A stretch of 64,000 nt of DNA from positions 41,700,106 to 41,764,105 of the forward strand of contig CP136063.1 in assembly GCA_032622095.1 (NCBI GenBank), given 5' to 3'. The stretch's first letter is position 1, and each line of letters starts with the position of its first letter. The notes under the pieces were generated by a model that worked only from the letters and a program-made list of their open reading frames with translations, searched no databases and had not been told where the DNA came from. The position numbers and the translations under genes were made by a program. Shown one piece after another: positions 1 to 12,429 of this stretch. The stretch is from Siphonodentalium dalli (taxonomy: Eukaryota; Mollusca; Scaphopoda; Gadilida; Siphonodentaliidae).

Positions 1-822
1 TATGATAGGCCCCCTATTATTTTGTTTTTTTCTCTCTTTTTGTTGAATCTACTTTCGTTATTACCGACATGCCGGCTATTGTTTTGGCTGTTCTCCCAGT
101 CGTGCGTGCCATCCGATCGTCGTTATTCGGGCGGTTCCGATTTCCTCCGAATATCATTCCATGACATCCGGGCGCTGATTCGCTCCGAAAATGTGTTAGT
201 ATCTGAGAAGATTTCTTACTCTGATCGCAGTTTTCAACAATTTAATACAGGGCGAGTACCACACTAATAATATGCCACATTGGGGTTTTCTTTCTAGTTT
301 TTTTATGACCTTTCTTGTGGTATATCGGGCACAGTTCTGTCCGACATCAAATATATACCCACCGGGAGTGAAGCTAATGACTTTAAAACGTGTGGCGAAG
401 AAATTTGCCTACCATGCATATTCAACAAATAACTAAAGACAGAGTATCCAATAATGGCCGTTATGTTATGATGATCACCACAATCGGGAGTACTCCCACC
501 CAACGATCATAAAACTACAGCGTTGAGTATTCCCTCAGTTATGGGTAGATGAATGGTAATTGTGTAACATCACTGGAGATATTTATAAACATGTTTACAA
601 AGTATTTCCTCAAGTTTACAGTTTGGATGGTGCATGCGGATATACCTTATTGTTGCATGCACATGATTCAAATTGTTTTATCCGCCCGTTGCACCATAGA
701 AATAAAAGCATAGCAGATAGTTATTTCTATTCAGGAGCACACATGGCATGACAGTGTGGATCAAAATCTGGAAAAGCGTGATCTGGTCCAAATTATAGCA
801 CGGTCTGTATGCAACACAACAA
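1..822. other. No recognisable gene
   Basis: Short open frames (for example 22-267 on the plus strand and 303-503 on the minus strand) show no family motif. The stretch ends where a MITE-A terminus begins at TTAA 823-826. Confidence 0.5.
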
Positions 823-990
823 TTAAAGGTGGATTATCTCTTTGTAAACATGTATTATATAGTTACCGGGGTATAAAATAATAGATTTGAATCGAAGACT
901 CCTGTCCGGAAAATACTTCTATCGATTAATATTAATTTTATTTAGAATATTTTCTGGTCTAAAAGGTGTGTTTGTTCAGCTAACGAACAA
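823..990 (+). mobile_element. MITE-A left end fused to minisatellite
   Basis: It starts TTAAAGGTGGATTATCTC, the left terminus of the family called MITE-A here, and runs about 168 bp into the element up to the 'gttcagctaacgaac' internal motif. It then joins an array of the same terminus in reverse orientation. No right end is found. The TTAA target site and long imperfect inverted repeats resemble Kolobok/T2-type or piggyBac-type MITEs. That assignment is inference, since no transposase is present. Confidence 0.8.
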
Positions 991-3892
991 TACAAGCTTA
1001 CAACGAGATAATCCACCTTTATACCCCGGTAACTATATAATACATACTTACAAAGAGATAATCCACCTTTATAGCCCGGTAACTATATAATACATGCTTA
1101 CAAAGAGATAATCGACCTTTATACCCTGGTAACTATATAATACATGCTTACAAAGAGATAATCCACCTTTATACCCCGGTAACTATATAATACATGTTTA
1201 CAAAGAGATAATCCACCTTTATACTCCGGTAACTATATAATGCCTGCTTACAAAGAGTTAATCCACCTTTATACCCCGGTAACTATATAATACATGCTTA
1301 CAAAGAGATAATCCACCTTTATACCCCGGTAACTATATAATACATGCTTACAAAGAGATAATCCACCTTTATACCCCGGTAACTATATAATACATGTTTA
1401 CAAAGAGATAATCCACCTTTATAGTCCGGTAACTATATAATGCCTGATTACAAAGAGATAATCCACCTTTATACACCGGTAACTATATAATACATGCTTA
1501 CAAAGAGATAATCCACCTTTATACTCCGGTAACTATATAATGCATGCTTACAAAGAGATAATCCACCTTTATACTCCGGTAACTATATACTGCCTGCTTA
1601 CAAAGAGATAATCCACCTTTATACTCCGGTAACTATATAATGCCTGCTTACAAAGAGATAATCCACCTTTATACTCCGGTAACTATATAATGCCTGCTTA
1701 CAAAGAGATAATCCACCTTTATACTCCGGTAACTATATAATGCCTGCTTACAAAGAGATAATCCACCTTTATACTCCGGTAACTATATAACGCATGATTA
1801 CAAAGAGATAATCCACCTTTATACTCCGGTAACTATATAATACATGTTTACAAAGAGATAATCCACCTTTATACTCCGGTAACTATATAATGCATGTTTA
1901 CAAAGAGAGAATCCACCTTTATACTCCGGTAACTATATAATGCATGTTTACAAAGAGATAATCCACCTTTATACTCCGGTAACTATATAATGCCTGATTA
2001 CAAAGAGATATTCCACCTTTATACTCCGGTAACTATATAATGCTTGCTTACAAAGAGATAATCCACCTTTATACTCCGGTAACTATATAATGCATGATTA
2101 CAAAGAGATAATCCACCTTTATACTCCGGTAACTATATAATGCCTGCTTACAAAGAGATAATCCACCTTTATACTCCGGTAACTATATAATGCATGTTTA
2201 CAAAGAGATAATCCACCTTTATACTCCGGTAACTATATAATGCCTGATTACAAAGAGATAATCCACATTTATACTCCGGTAACTATATAATGCCTGATTA
2301 CAGAGATAATCCACCTTTATACTCCGGTAACTATATAATGCGTGTTTACTACGAGATAATCCACCTTTATACTCCGGTAACTATATAATGCCTGTTAACA
2401 AGGAGATAATCCACCTTTATACTCCGGTAACTATATAATGCCCGCTTACAAAGAGATAATCCATCTTTATACTCCGGTAACTATATAATGCCTGATTACA
2501 AAGAGATAATCCACCTTTATACTCCGGTAACTATATAATGCCTGATTACAAAGAGATAATCCACCTTTATACTCCGGTAACTATATAATGCATGTTTACA
2601 AAGAGATACTCCACCTTTATACCCCGGTAACTATATAATACATGTGTAAAAGGGATAATCCACCTTTATACCCCGGTAACTATATAATGCCCGCTTACAA
2701 AGAGATAATCCACCTTTATACTCCGGTAACTATATAATGCTTGCTTACAAAGAGATAATCCACCTTTATACTCCGGTAACTATATAATGCCTGATTACAA
2801 AGAGATAATCCACCTTTATACTCCGGTAACTATATAATGCCTGCTTACAAAGAGATAATCCACCTTTACACCGCGGTAACTATATAATACATGCTTACAA
2901 AGAGATAATCCACCTTTATACCCCGGTAACTATATAATGTCTGCTTACAAAGAGATAATCCACCTTTATACTCCGATAACTATATAATGCCTGCTTACAA
3001 AGAGATAATCCACCTTTATACCCCGGTAACTATATAATGCCTGCTTACAAAGAGATAATCCACCTTTATACTCCGGTAACTATATAATGCCTGCTTACAA
3101 AGAGATAATCCACCTTTACACCCAGGTAACTATATAATACATGCTTACAAAGAGATAATCCACCTTTATACCCCGGTAACTATATAATGCCTGCTTACAA
3201 AGAGATAATCCACCTTTATACTCCGGTAACTATATAATGCCTGCTTACAAAGAGATAATCCACCTTTATACTCCGGTAACTATATAATGCCTGCTTACAA
3301 CGAGATAATCCACCTTTATACCCCGGTAACTATATAATGCCTGCTTACAAAGAGATAATCCACCTTTATACCCCGGTAACTATATAATGCCTGCTTACAA
3401 AGAGATAATACACCTTTATACCCCGGTAACAATATAATGCCTGCTTACAAAGAGATAATCGACCTTTATACCCCGGTAACTATATAATGCATGCTTACAA
3501 AGAGATAATCCACCTTTATACCCCGGTAACTATGTAATACATGTTTACAAAGAGATAATCCACCTTTATACCCCGGTAACTATATAATGCCCGCTTACAA
3601 AGAGATAATCCACCTTTATACTCCGGTAACTATATAATGCTTGCTTACAAAGAGATAATCCACCTTTATACTCCGGAAACTATATAATGCCTGATTACAA
3701 AGAGATAATCCACCTTTATACTCCGGTAACTATATAATGCATGCTTACAAAGAGATAATCCACCTTTATTCTCCGGTAACTATATAATGCCTGCTTACAA
3801 AGAGATAATCCACCTTTATACTCCGGTAACTATATAATGCCTGCTTACAAAGAGATAATCCACCTTTATACTCCGGTAACTATATAATGCCT
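991..3892 (-). repeat. 50-bp minisatellite, about 58 copies, from MITE-A end
   Basis: The array has a 50-bp period ('atccaccttt' recurs at 1011, 1061 and so on to 3858), with one 48-bp unit near 2300. Each unit is the reverse complement of the first 50 bp inside a MITE-A left terminus, from GGTGGATTATCTC to the TTACCGGGGTATA segment. Variants differ mainly at two places: CCCCGG/CTCCGG and the ACATGTT/GCCTGCT/GCCTGATT spacer. No coding potential is seen. Confidence 0.95.
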
Positions 3893-3917
3893 TAAGCGCA
3901 ATCAATTGCGCTTAATC
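3892..3917. repeat. TTAAGCGC hairpin at array edge
   Basis: A short palindrome of the TTAAGCGCAAT...ATTGCGCTTAA type lies directly against the end of the minisatellite. Related palindromes occur near 32.0, 32.65, 54.15 and 62.95 kb. Confidence 0.6.
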
Positions 3918-4279
3918 GTAATTGTGACTACTATCTAATCTACCCATAAACTATTAGCATTACCTGGTGTATCACCTAGCAACACAAGATGAGCATTGGG
4001 CTAATTTTGACTTGTACTCAAGAGTCAACTGTGAGTATGTGTTCAACAAGGAGAATCCCTAATTTCATATTATCAGCATTCCTCTATCCAAAGAATTGAT
4101 GTCGCCTTCCCGGAACTCTAGTAAGTTTTTGTGTGATGTTTTTAATGTATTTTTGCATAGATTTTAGCCTTTACTATGGTAATATCCTATACATGCATGC
4201 GGTGTCACTGCATGAGGGCTTTCTGACCTCATATAGTAATGCTCTAATTAATCGACTTCTTAACCACAGCATAATTATG
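3918..4279. other. No recognisable feature
   Basis: AT-rich sequence; no gene or repeat is recognised. Confidence 0.4.
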
Positions 4280-4935
4280 GGTAACTTTTCAGGATTTAGT
4301 CGGAAATATGGCTTGTTGCCATTCATCGAAAAGCTCTTTGCTTTCTCAGTGTCATCGGTTTTTGGGGAATTACCTTAATTTTCCGTTGTTGTCGCGTCTC
4401 TTCAATGGTTTGGAGTTTTTGTTCCTTTCAGGTCCTTTGTAACGGTGTTGTTTACGTGGTGGATTTAAACTCCATTGAACTCTATTTTTTGTATTGAATG
4501 CATTCTTTTTGGTGTGTTTTGTAGTCGCCACACTGATTATATTTTTTGGCGTGTAGTCTATTTCCTTACAAACCTTTTTAATGTTTCGCTTCGGTTGTTT
4601 AAGTCTGACCGCAGGTATGCAGAGGTCAGTCACGACTATAACATGATCGCTGATGGGGTTTTTAACAATGGACGGGTTATTTGTGTATAATAGATCAACA
4701 ATGTATTTTGACGCGTTGTCTATGTATACGTACAAGTTTGAGTCTGCATTTGTTTGACGGAGAGTTGGAGTAAAGCTTCTTGTACCTCTCTGTCAGCTGC
4801 GTCAGGTTTTACTATTATTTGCGTCCAGTCTATGCCTGTGCAGTTAAAGTTGCCTGATAGGATATGGTCTTGTTTTTATCATTTAGAACTTTCTTGGTAG
4901 CATTCTCTAGTTCTTTGCGCTCCGACGATATATAT
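4280..4935 (-). pseudogene. Relic of CR1-type LINE endonuclease
   Basis: Reading the minus strand downward from 4935, frames carry ELENATKKVL, a decayed GDFN motif (SGNFNCTGIDW), then DLLYTNN and SDHVIVVTD. The same order of motifs occurs in the endonuclease of the better-preserved LINE at 9.6-10.3 kb (LDLVFTNN, SDHAIVITD). These are the C-terminal catalytic motifs of an APE-type (EEP) endonuclease. The frame changes near 4740 and no reverse transcriptase follows, so this is a short dead fragment. The longest single frame is 4370-4735. Confidence 0.65.
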
Positions 4936-5689
4936 ATAAATGCACACTGAACACGGACAACCGAAGTAGTCGAATCTACTATATATTTTGGGACTTCTGT
5001 GTGTCTGTGTGTTAGCTATATGGCCGGGAAAACTGCCGGGCGGATTTAGCTCAAACTTGCAATCGAAGGGTAAACAGCCACGGAAATGGTAATCGGACCG
5101 CTTCTGAGAACGTCAGAGCACTCATTCTCCAATCTCCCGCCATGGTAATTCATGGGTTAATCGCGTGATAGTTAAAGAGCTATGTTGAACGCCAACTTGA
5201 ATTTGTGGATAGTTTGGATGTGTTATTCTGCGTCTAATGACACCAGAATCCCTTTCTTGACATTTTATTCTGTTTAACACTCAAATGACCATATTACGCA
5301 ATGAAACAACGCTTAATTGACCAGTTGGGAAGGCAGAACCTGATACTTTTAATAGACTTTTGTCGTGGGCTGATTGTTTTGACCGATAACAATGTTCCGG
5401 CTCCGAATACCAGTTTTCGTACTTGACGATTTGCGGAAGACACACGAGGAGGTCCGGCAAACTTCGGCGGTACCACCAAGCTAACGGGTGAAAAAAAATT
5501 GTAACGTGCGATAAAACCTGGAATAAATCAAGGAATAGATGCTATGCTCGCGGTAAAATTGTAGATCAATGATTATTCTAACGAAATATACCTCGAAGAC
5601 TTTCCGTTCTTCTAAACCCTAATGCCTATAACTCCCCAAAAAATCTAAAAAAAATGGCACAAAAGTCAGTGATTCCAACTTCTGTGTTC
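4936..5689. other. Unassigned, no gene
   Basis: A short minus-strand frame (5294-5479) has no recognisable motif. Around 4980-5050 there is a TG-rich segment. I see no supported feature. Confidence 0.4.
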
Positions 5690-6890
5690 TTAAGTGGCAG
5701 ACATTTTGGGAAATGTTCGATTCATCAATACATTCATGTCGTCAACTCCGCAACATCGACAAATTCACATACCTCCAAACTACCATCAAGGGAGATGCGA
5801 AAGCTTCTATTGATGGACTGCCCCTAACGGGAGACAATTACGACACAGCCATTGACCTACTGAAAACGCGCTTTGGACAACCGCACCGCATTACTGAGGC
5901 ATATATGAAAAAGTTGATGGAACTTCCACACACAGAATGGGATTTTTATTCCGTAAGAACATTTTTAGATCAACTTGAGTCATCTGTGCGTGCTCTACAG
6001 TCACTTGGCAAAACGGAAAATACCTACGAAGTTATGCTACTTCCAATGTTGTGGGAAAAAGTTACCATATCAGTTAAAATGTGACATGGTGAGAGCTCAC
6101 GGCAACCCAGAATGGAATGTGACCGAGTTCCGGGAGATTATACAGTCCGAAATCGCAGTGCTTGAGTCATGTACACCAATAGTACGCCATGTAGAGGAGC
6201 CTCGTTACATGTATACCGAAGCTGCAACAAATGGCACTGTTACTTCACTAGTTACCCCCACATTCCAGAGTAAGATCAGGTGTTGCATATTCTGTTCGGG
6301 CATGCACTTCCCATCTGATTGTAACGTAATTGGAAATGTTGACTCCAGAATAGAACACATAAAACAGAAAAATATTTATTTCAATTGCTTGGGAAGACAT
6401 AGAGCTCAAGTATGTAGATCCGAAAGAAGATGTCTTATCGGCAAATCAAAACACCACACAAGCATTCATAGGACTATTGTACCAGAATGTCATATAGTAC
6501 CGGCAGATTCTAAAGAGGAGAAATCATCTGAGGCAGTGGTTATCACAACATCGACTTTTTCACCGCTTCCTTCGTGGTGCCATTTCATTTATTGCACATT
6601 TCTGATAATCGCAGGTTCTTCGACGCCTCAACAGTCTGAACTATCTTTCTATATTCTGTTCCTAAATTGTAAAACATGTATATATCTTGAAACGATGTAC
6701 ATACCACGCATTGTATGCCATATACTATGTGTGGCCATACGCATAATACACTTGTATATACATATTCTCCTTTATTGGAGGTAAATAAATAAATAAATAC
6801 GACTGGACATTTGCTATTCGACGGTGGTGCTCAGAGAACATTCATTTCGACCAGATTAGCTGATGGAATCAGGGAGCTAAATGTGTTCTA
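5690..6890 (+). pseudogene. BEL/Pao gag-protease relic
   Basis: Three linked pieces lie in order. First, frame 5713-6084 matches the gag-like DUF1759 domain pattern (FDSSIH...LDKFTYL-like, GDAKASI, YDTAIDLLKTRFG). Second, a +1-shifted frame (about 6060-6560) carries Cys/His knuckles (CIFCSGMHFPSDC, FNCLGRHRAQVC). Third, about 6800-6890 encodes LLFDGGAQRTFIS, the DUF1758 aspartic-protease active-site region of BEL/Pao polyproteins. The breaks are a frameshift near 6060, a stop after the protease motif, and probable inserted sequence at about 6590-6797. No reverse transcriptase, integrase or LTR is found nearby, so this is a decayed internal fragment of an LTR retrotransposon. Confidence 0.75.
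6590..6797 (+). mobile_element. Possible SINE/LINE-tail insertion in BEL relic
   Basis: About 200 bp separate the gag knuckle region from the protease motif. They end in a small stem (CTCC...GGAG) followed by (TAAA)n at 6781-6797, the form of 3' tail seen on some SINEs and LINEs. The left boundary is a guess. Confidence 0.3.
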
Positions 6891-7859
6891 GAGTCGGGGA
6901 GCGAGTACACCGTGGAATGCTAAAGGTGAAGGTAACTGAAGAATGACCTTCACCTGATACATGCGACACGTTATTAAAGGATGACATCGCGTTTATTTGA
7001 TTTGTACATAATATCCAAATAATTTAAACTGGTGAATAAATGGGGGAATGGATTTTTGTGAGAGGGAAATTTATTTAACTAGCTGCTGTAGTTCTGGGTT
7101 TTTCCAGATCAAATTTGGCTGTGGGATAGCCATGTCGTATACTTGGGGATTTATTTAAAAAAGTAAACACATGACCTATCATTTTTCTTACATTTTCGTG
7201 ATCAACTGGTGTCAATCTAGCTGAGTAAACATCATTGGTATGGCATGCAGGCTTCAATGCAGTGAATTTTTCCGAAACTTTAACCACAGGGATTTGACAA
7301 GATGATAGTAAATAAAAAATATAATAGATATATAGATATATATAGATATATATAGATATATAGGTAATAAATAAAGAATAGGGTAGCAACTAGTGGATTA
7401 GCGATTGACGTCATTTTTTAAATTTTTAGTTCACGAAAATTAGAAACATGAAAAAAAAACGTTTCGCTCGTGGCGCTCTCCATATTCATTGTTATTATGA
7501 CTGTTATACATCAACGTGATCGCTGTGATTTACATTTAGCATGGCATTGGCAATATCACCTTATGTTCTCTTTATATCACCGCAACGCCAGGTTTCATTT
7601 TCGAACCGTCCGCTGATTTCGTTGACACGCCACCATGTACTTCCTCCGGAGAGAGGAGCGCATGCGCGGAAGTGTCAACAACGCAATTATTTTCTCGTCC
7701 AAAAATTTATAAAATATCGCAAATTACACCATCAACTCATCGTGGATCATCAAACCTGAAACAACATACTGATGATTTATTATAAATCATTTGTTTTAGA
7801 ACTTTGTTATTGTTAAATTGTGTATTTATAATGTATTTTATGAGTGTAAACAGGTGGGC
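6891..7859. other. No gene; AT microsatellite
   Basis: It contains a TATAGATATA microsatellite at about 7320-7363 and a T/A-rich stretch near 7410-7460. Short frames on both strands have no family signature. The 5' end of the downstream LINE may lie in its last few hundred bases, but no boundary is visible. Confidence 0.4.
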
Positions 7860-7928
7860 TGACCCATATTTTTCCACGGGCGCCGCCATCTTGTTGTCAG
7901 TATAAACATTCGAATTGCTCTTGCGTAA

Positions 7929-8657
7929 ATGTCTGAACAGAAACTTAAGAAGTTTATCAAAAGCCAGCACACCAGAAATAGGAGACTACAAACAAGGAAA
8001 GCATATATCATATCTGACAGTAAAGGAAACTACCTACAAAATCAGATATCATCATCGACGGAAAAATCGATTGTTTGGAAATCTACTCCAGGCTACAGAA
8101 CCGACCACACAATCCTGTGGCTGGAAACTCACCTGAAAACCATAGCAAATCACTACAACGGCAGGGTATGGTTTTACATCTGGTTAGGAACTTGTGATCT
8201 CACCGACAAGAAGGGAAAGTTCATCGAGTTACACCCGAACGCTGAACTCTTAATACCAGAGGTACTAGAGAAGATATCCAAAATCCAAAATCTCATCGAT
8301 AGCTTCACAGAGTGCAGAATAACCATATTGGAGATCCCAGCTTACTCCATAAAGCTATTCAACAAATCAAGAGGCCACAATCACCCAGAATGGTTTGAGG
8401 AAGACGACAACATACTCACCTCACTAATAAAGACACTAAATCAAGAGATAAGGAAGATAAACACTTCAAACAGGACCTATTCTCCTAAATTCTCCAACGA
8501 CCTATACGTCCGATCAAGTATCAAAAGAAAGAAGGTATCTCGCCATTATTACAACTTCTCGTTGTACACAGACGGCATCCACCCCGACAAGCTGTTAGCA
8601 AAAACCTGGCTTCGCCGTATAGCAGACCAAATCGAGAAGGACTGCTGGGAACTCTAA
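7929..8657 (+). CDS. LINE ORF1, SGNH-esterase-like
   Basis: The open frame encodes 242 residues and starts at an ATG. It contains IISDSKG at about residues 27-33, matching the GDS-like block I of SGNH hydrolases, and DGIHP near residue 219, matching the Asp-x-x-His block V. CR1-group ORF1 proteins often carry such an esterase domain, thought to act with the retrotransposition RNP, possibly on membranes or lipids. The catalytic block II/III Gly and Asn are not obvious: WLGTCD at about residue 94 is the best block III candidate. The N-terminus is very basic (KKFIKSQHTRNRRLQTRK), suggesting nucleic-acid binding. The frame is uninterrupted, unlike ORF2. Confidence 0.75.
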   Translation: MSEQKLKKFIKSQHTRNRRLQTRKAYIISDSKGNYLQNQISSSTEKSIVWKSTPGYRTDHTILWLETHLKTIANHYNGRVWFYIWLGTCDLTDKKGKFIELHPNAELLIPEVLEKISKIQNLIDSFTECRITILEIPAYSIKLFNKSRGHNHPEWFEEDDNILTSLIKTLNQEIRKINTSNRTYSPKFSNDLYVRSSIKRKKVSRHYYNFSLYTDGIHPDKLLAKTWLRRIADQIEKDCWEL

Positions 8658-8782
8658 CCCCCAGGTCAGTATTAACATACCAATAACTGTTAACACCTGC
8701 CTGTATGGTATACAGGTCAGTATTAACATAACAATAACAAATAACTCTATAGTATGCACCAATTGACAACCACTCAGACAGC

Positions 8783-11700
8783 ATGGACTTGTCACCAAGC
8801 TACTCTGAGAAAAACTGTCTTATCAAAACCCACCTACTGCCACTGGGCAGCGACAAAGATCAAATGCCACCCAACAAGTTCTCGCGATCATTCAGACAGC
8901 ATGGACTTGATACCAAGCTACGCCGAATGAGACCGAGAACTAAAAACACAGATCTGGCATACAGATTGATACTACAACTGTTCATCTTAACATCCATAAC
9001 TACGTACCTCAACTCAGACAACCAGAAGACGTGGTACCACCAGCAGCTGGCACATAATCTAACAAACCCGCGACTATCAACAGCGCGAAGAGGTCCGATC
9101 ACATGGCCAGATAACACGAACCCATCTAAAACCATCTTCCTCCTGACATTGATGCTTGCAGGCGACATAGAGTCAAACCCCGGACCAGGGCTCGAAGAGA
9201 AGTTCCCATGTGGATACTGCCAGTAAAGTGGAACCAACAAGGAGTCTGTTGTGACGAATGCAGCATTTGGTACCATCAATCATGCCTTGAGATGTCAGCA
9301 GGAGAATACAGCAACCTGCACAGAAAGAGCATCTCTTGGATTTGCTGCAAATGCGAAAGCATAAATCTGGACAGCTTCACCTTCCACTCATATGAAGCTG
9401 ACCCCAACATATATGAATGCCTCAACCTGGACTCAACCATCGACTCAGTTTCATCAGAGTCTGTCTTCAACCCAATGGAGGCAAGTACACCAGTACCACG
9501 AAATAGACCGAATAGCACACGGAACACCACCGGATCAACATCATCTCGTACTGGACCGTACAAATTACCACCCAAGAGAAATATGAGGATAATGACAGTT
9601 AACTGCCGCAGCATAAGAGACAAACATGCCGAACTAGCTGCATCACTGGAATACACCAAGCCAGATATTGTAATAGGCACTGAATCATGGCTACGGGGAG
9701 TCAAACCTGGGAAAAACCCAACACCTGAGCACATCAAGTCAAGCGAAATTTTCCCAGAGAACTATGCATGCTACCGAAATGACAGAGTATCCACTGGAGG
9801 GGGCGTCTTCATCCTTGTCCACAAGAACTTAATATCAACGGAGCAACCACAACTGGTGACAGATAGCGAAATCAACTGGGTCAAGGTCAGATCAACATCC
9901 AGTAAGGACATACTGATAGGGGCTTACTATATGCCACACAGAGAGAACCACCACATCGCAGAGCTAGAGAAGTCCATCAACCTAGCGACATCTGGAAAGC
10001 AAAAACACATGATCATCTGTGGGGACTTTAATTGCCCGGATATAGAGTGGAACAGCTCAGTAGTAAACAGAGGAGCCCAAGACAAAGATATACAAACTCA
10101 CCTACTAGAAATCATGTCAGAAAAAGGGCTAAAACAAATCCACGAATAACCAACGCGGGAAAAGAACTTGCTAGACCTGGTCTTCACCAACAATGCATCA
10201 CTGGTAAAATCATCAACCAGCATACCAGGCATATCTGACCACGCCATAGTCATTACTGACATCGACATGAAGCCCAGATACCAACATTCAAAACCGAGGA
10301 AGTGCTATCTATATAAAAAAGCAGACTGGACACAACTTGGACTGGATCTGCAAATACTGAGAGAAGGCCTACGTACACTAAATAGTGCAACCGTGGAGGA
10401 TATGTGGAAACATCTGAAGGAGAGCATACACAGATCTATGGACCAACACCTACCCTCTAAGCTGATATCACCAAAGCAGAACACTCCATGGGTAAACTAT
10501 AAGATCAAGAAATTGCTACGAAAGAAACAGCGCCTATATACACAGGCAAAGAAGAACAACAACTGGACCAACTATCGAGCCATGCAGAAAGAATGTAAAA
10601 GGGAAATGAGGAAGGCTGAGTGGGATTACATCAACGCTAAGATTAAAGAAGGTTTAGAACAAAAGACGACGAAACCATTCTGGAGATACATCAAGAGCAG
10701 AAAACAAGATAACATCGGAGTGTCGCCGTTGAAATCGCAAGGCCAGCTGATTGACGACCCAAAAGGCAAAGCAGAAATTTTGGTAAAGCAGTTCTAGTCA
10801 GTATTCACCAAGAACCAACCACCACTTCCTGACCTTCCACCCAAATGCGAAAACATCGGCAAACTGACAGTGACAGTGAATGGCGTTGAAGCTCTGCTGA
10901 AGAGATTAAACCCATCCAAAGCCTCTGGCCCAGACGGTATCCCAAACTCCATCCTAAAGAAGTACGCAAAACAACTGGCACCTGCCCTCAGGCTCATATT
11001 CCAACTATCATTAGACACAGGCACATTGCCAAGGGACTGGCGCAGCGCCAACATAGCTTCAGTCTACAAAAAAGGAGACCGACATCAAGCGGAAAACTAT
11101 CGTCCTGTGTCCCTAACATCAGTACCGTGCAAGCTACTAGAACACCTCATATGCCGCCATATCCATGAACATCTGGAGAAGCACAACATACTAACAAAGC
11201 TAAACCATGGCTTTCGAAGGGGATATTCCTGCGAAACACAACTAGCAGTGACAACACAAGACATCGTACAATCATTTGACAACAAGAAGCAGATCGACGT
11301 GGCCATCCTTGATTTCTCCAAAGCTTTCGACACTGTGCCACACGACAGCCTATTGACCAAACTAAATCACTACGGTATCACAGGCCCGGTCAACAGATGG
11401 CTAGCATCCTTTCTGAAAGAAAGAAAGATGAGAGTTGCACTCGAGGGATACTACTCAGAAGAAGTTGACGTGCTATCAGGAGTACCACAGGGAACGGTAT
11501 TGGGACCGCTGCTCTTTCTCTGTCACATAAATGACCTACCGGGCACAGTAACATCACAAGTCCGCCTATTCGCAGATGACTGCCTCCTGTACCGCCAGAT
11601 AAACACCTACAAAGACCACGAAATATTGCAACAAGACCTACGCAAACTGGAATCATGGGCCACCAAATGGGGGATGCGCTTTAATCCAACTAAGTGCTAC

Positions 11701-12429
11701 ATGATGAGCCTAAAGCAGAAGACACAAAGATTTTACCAACTGGCAGGGCAGATACTCCAAGAAGTCACAAACAACCCGTACCTTGGCGTCCAATTATCCA
11801 ATGACATGCAGTGGCATCACCACATCGAGTCCACCACGAAGAAGGCAAACTCCACCCTCGGCTTTCTTCGGCGAAATCTCAGGTACTGCCAAATGGATCT
11901 TAGAAAAACGGCATACATAGCATTAGTCCGCCCTCAGCTAGAGTATGCATCAACAATCTGGGATCCTCACTATGAAAAGGACAAGACAAAGCTGGAGAAG
12001 GTGCAACGCAAAGCAGCAAGATTTATAAAACAGGACTACCGAATGAGAGAGAAAGGCTGTGTAACATCAATGCTAAGTGAACTTCGACTACCATCCCTAG
12101 AAGCAAGAAGAAAGGAACAGAGACTGACACTATTTTACAAAGTGGTAAAGGGATCAGCCCCGGGTATCAACTCCGAACACTACCTAAGAAACTACCGCCC
12201 AAAGAGGAAAAAGAAACCCACAAAATTCAAGGACTTTGTTAGTGACAACATCGTGGAGAAACTAACCACAAATAACGAAAGTGCCTACGAACCAATTCAT
12301 ACAAACACAGACCAATACGGGTATTCCTTCTCCCCGAGGACTGCACTTGACTGGAACAAACTGGACAACAACACAGTCAATGCCGCCGACCTAGAAACAT
12401 TCAAGGCAGCTCTGGGAGAACAAAAATAG
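8783..12429 (+). pseudogene. LINE ORF2: 2A, PHD-like, endonuclease, RT (broken)
   Basis: The first frame (8783-9226) begins at ATG 8783 and ends in a 2A motif followed by the start of a Cys-rich finger (CGYC). A frameshift near 9215-9226 moves the rest of the PHD-like finger (CDECSIWYHQSCL, CCKC) into the frame that continues to 12429. In that frame the EEP endonuclease shows NCRSI, GTESWL, GGGVFILV, GDFNCPDIEW and SDHAIV. The RT shows SKASGPDGIP, NYRPVSLTS, LDFSKAFDTVP, GVPQGTVLGP and the FADD catalytic motif. A C-terminal CR1-type tail follows (RPQLEYASTIWDPH, VQRKAARFI). Two in-frame nonsense codons lie at 10147-10149 (TAA) and 10795-10797 (TAG). The product would be inactive. Confidence 0.9.
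9164..9187 (+). other. 2A ribosome-skipping motif in LINE ORF2
   Basis: It encodes GDIESNPGP, fitting the D-x-E-x-NPGP consensus at which ribosomes skip a peptide bond between Gly and Pro. It lies about 135 residues into ORF2 and would release an N-terminal leader from the endonuclease-RT part. Such 2A-like sequences are known in CR1-type LINEs of marine invertebrates. Confidence 0.85.

Noticed and set aside
22-267. Hydrophobic 81-codon frame as a small membrane protein
   Set aside because: No ATG context support, homology or neighbours; consistent with random AT-rich sequence.
991-3892. CRISPR-like array
   Set aside because: Regular 50-bp spacing, but the whole unit is repeated with no unique spacers; it is a MITE-derived minisatellite in an animal genome.
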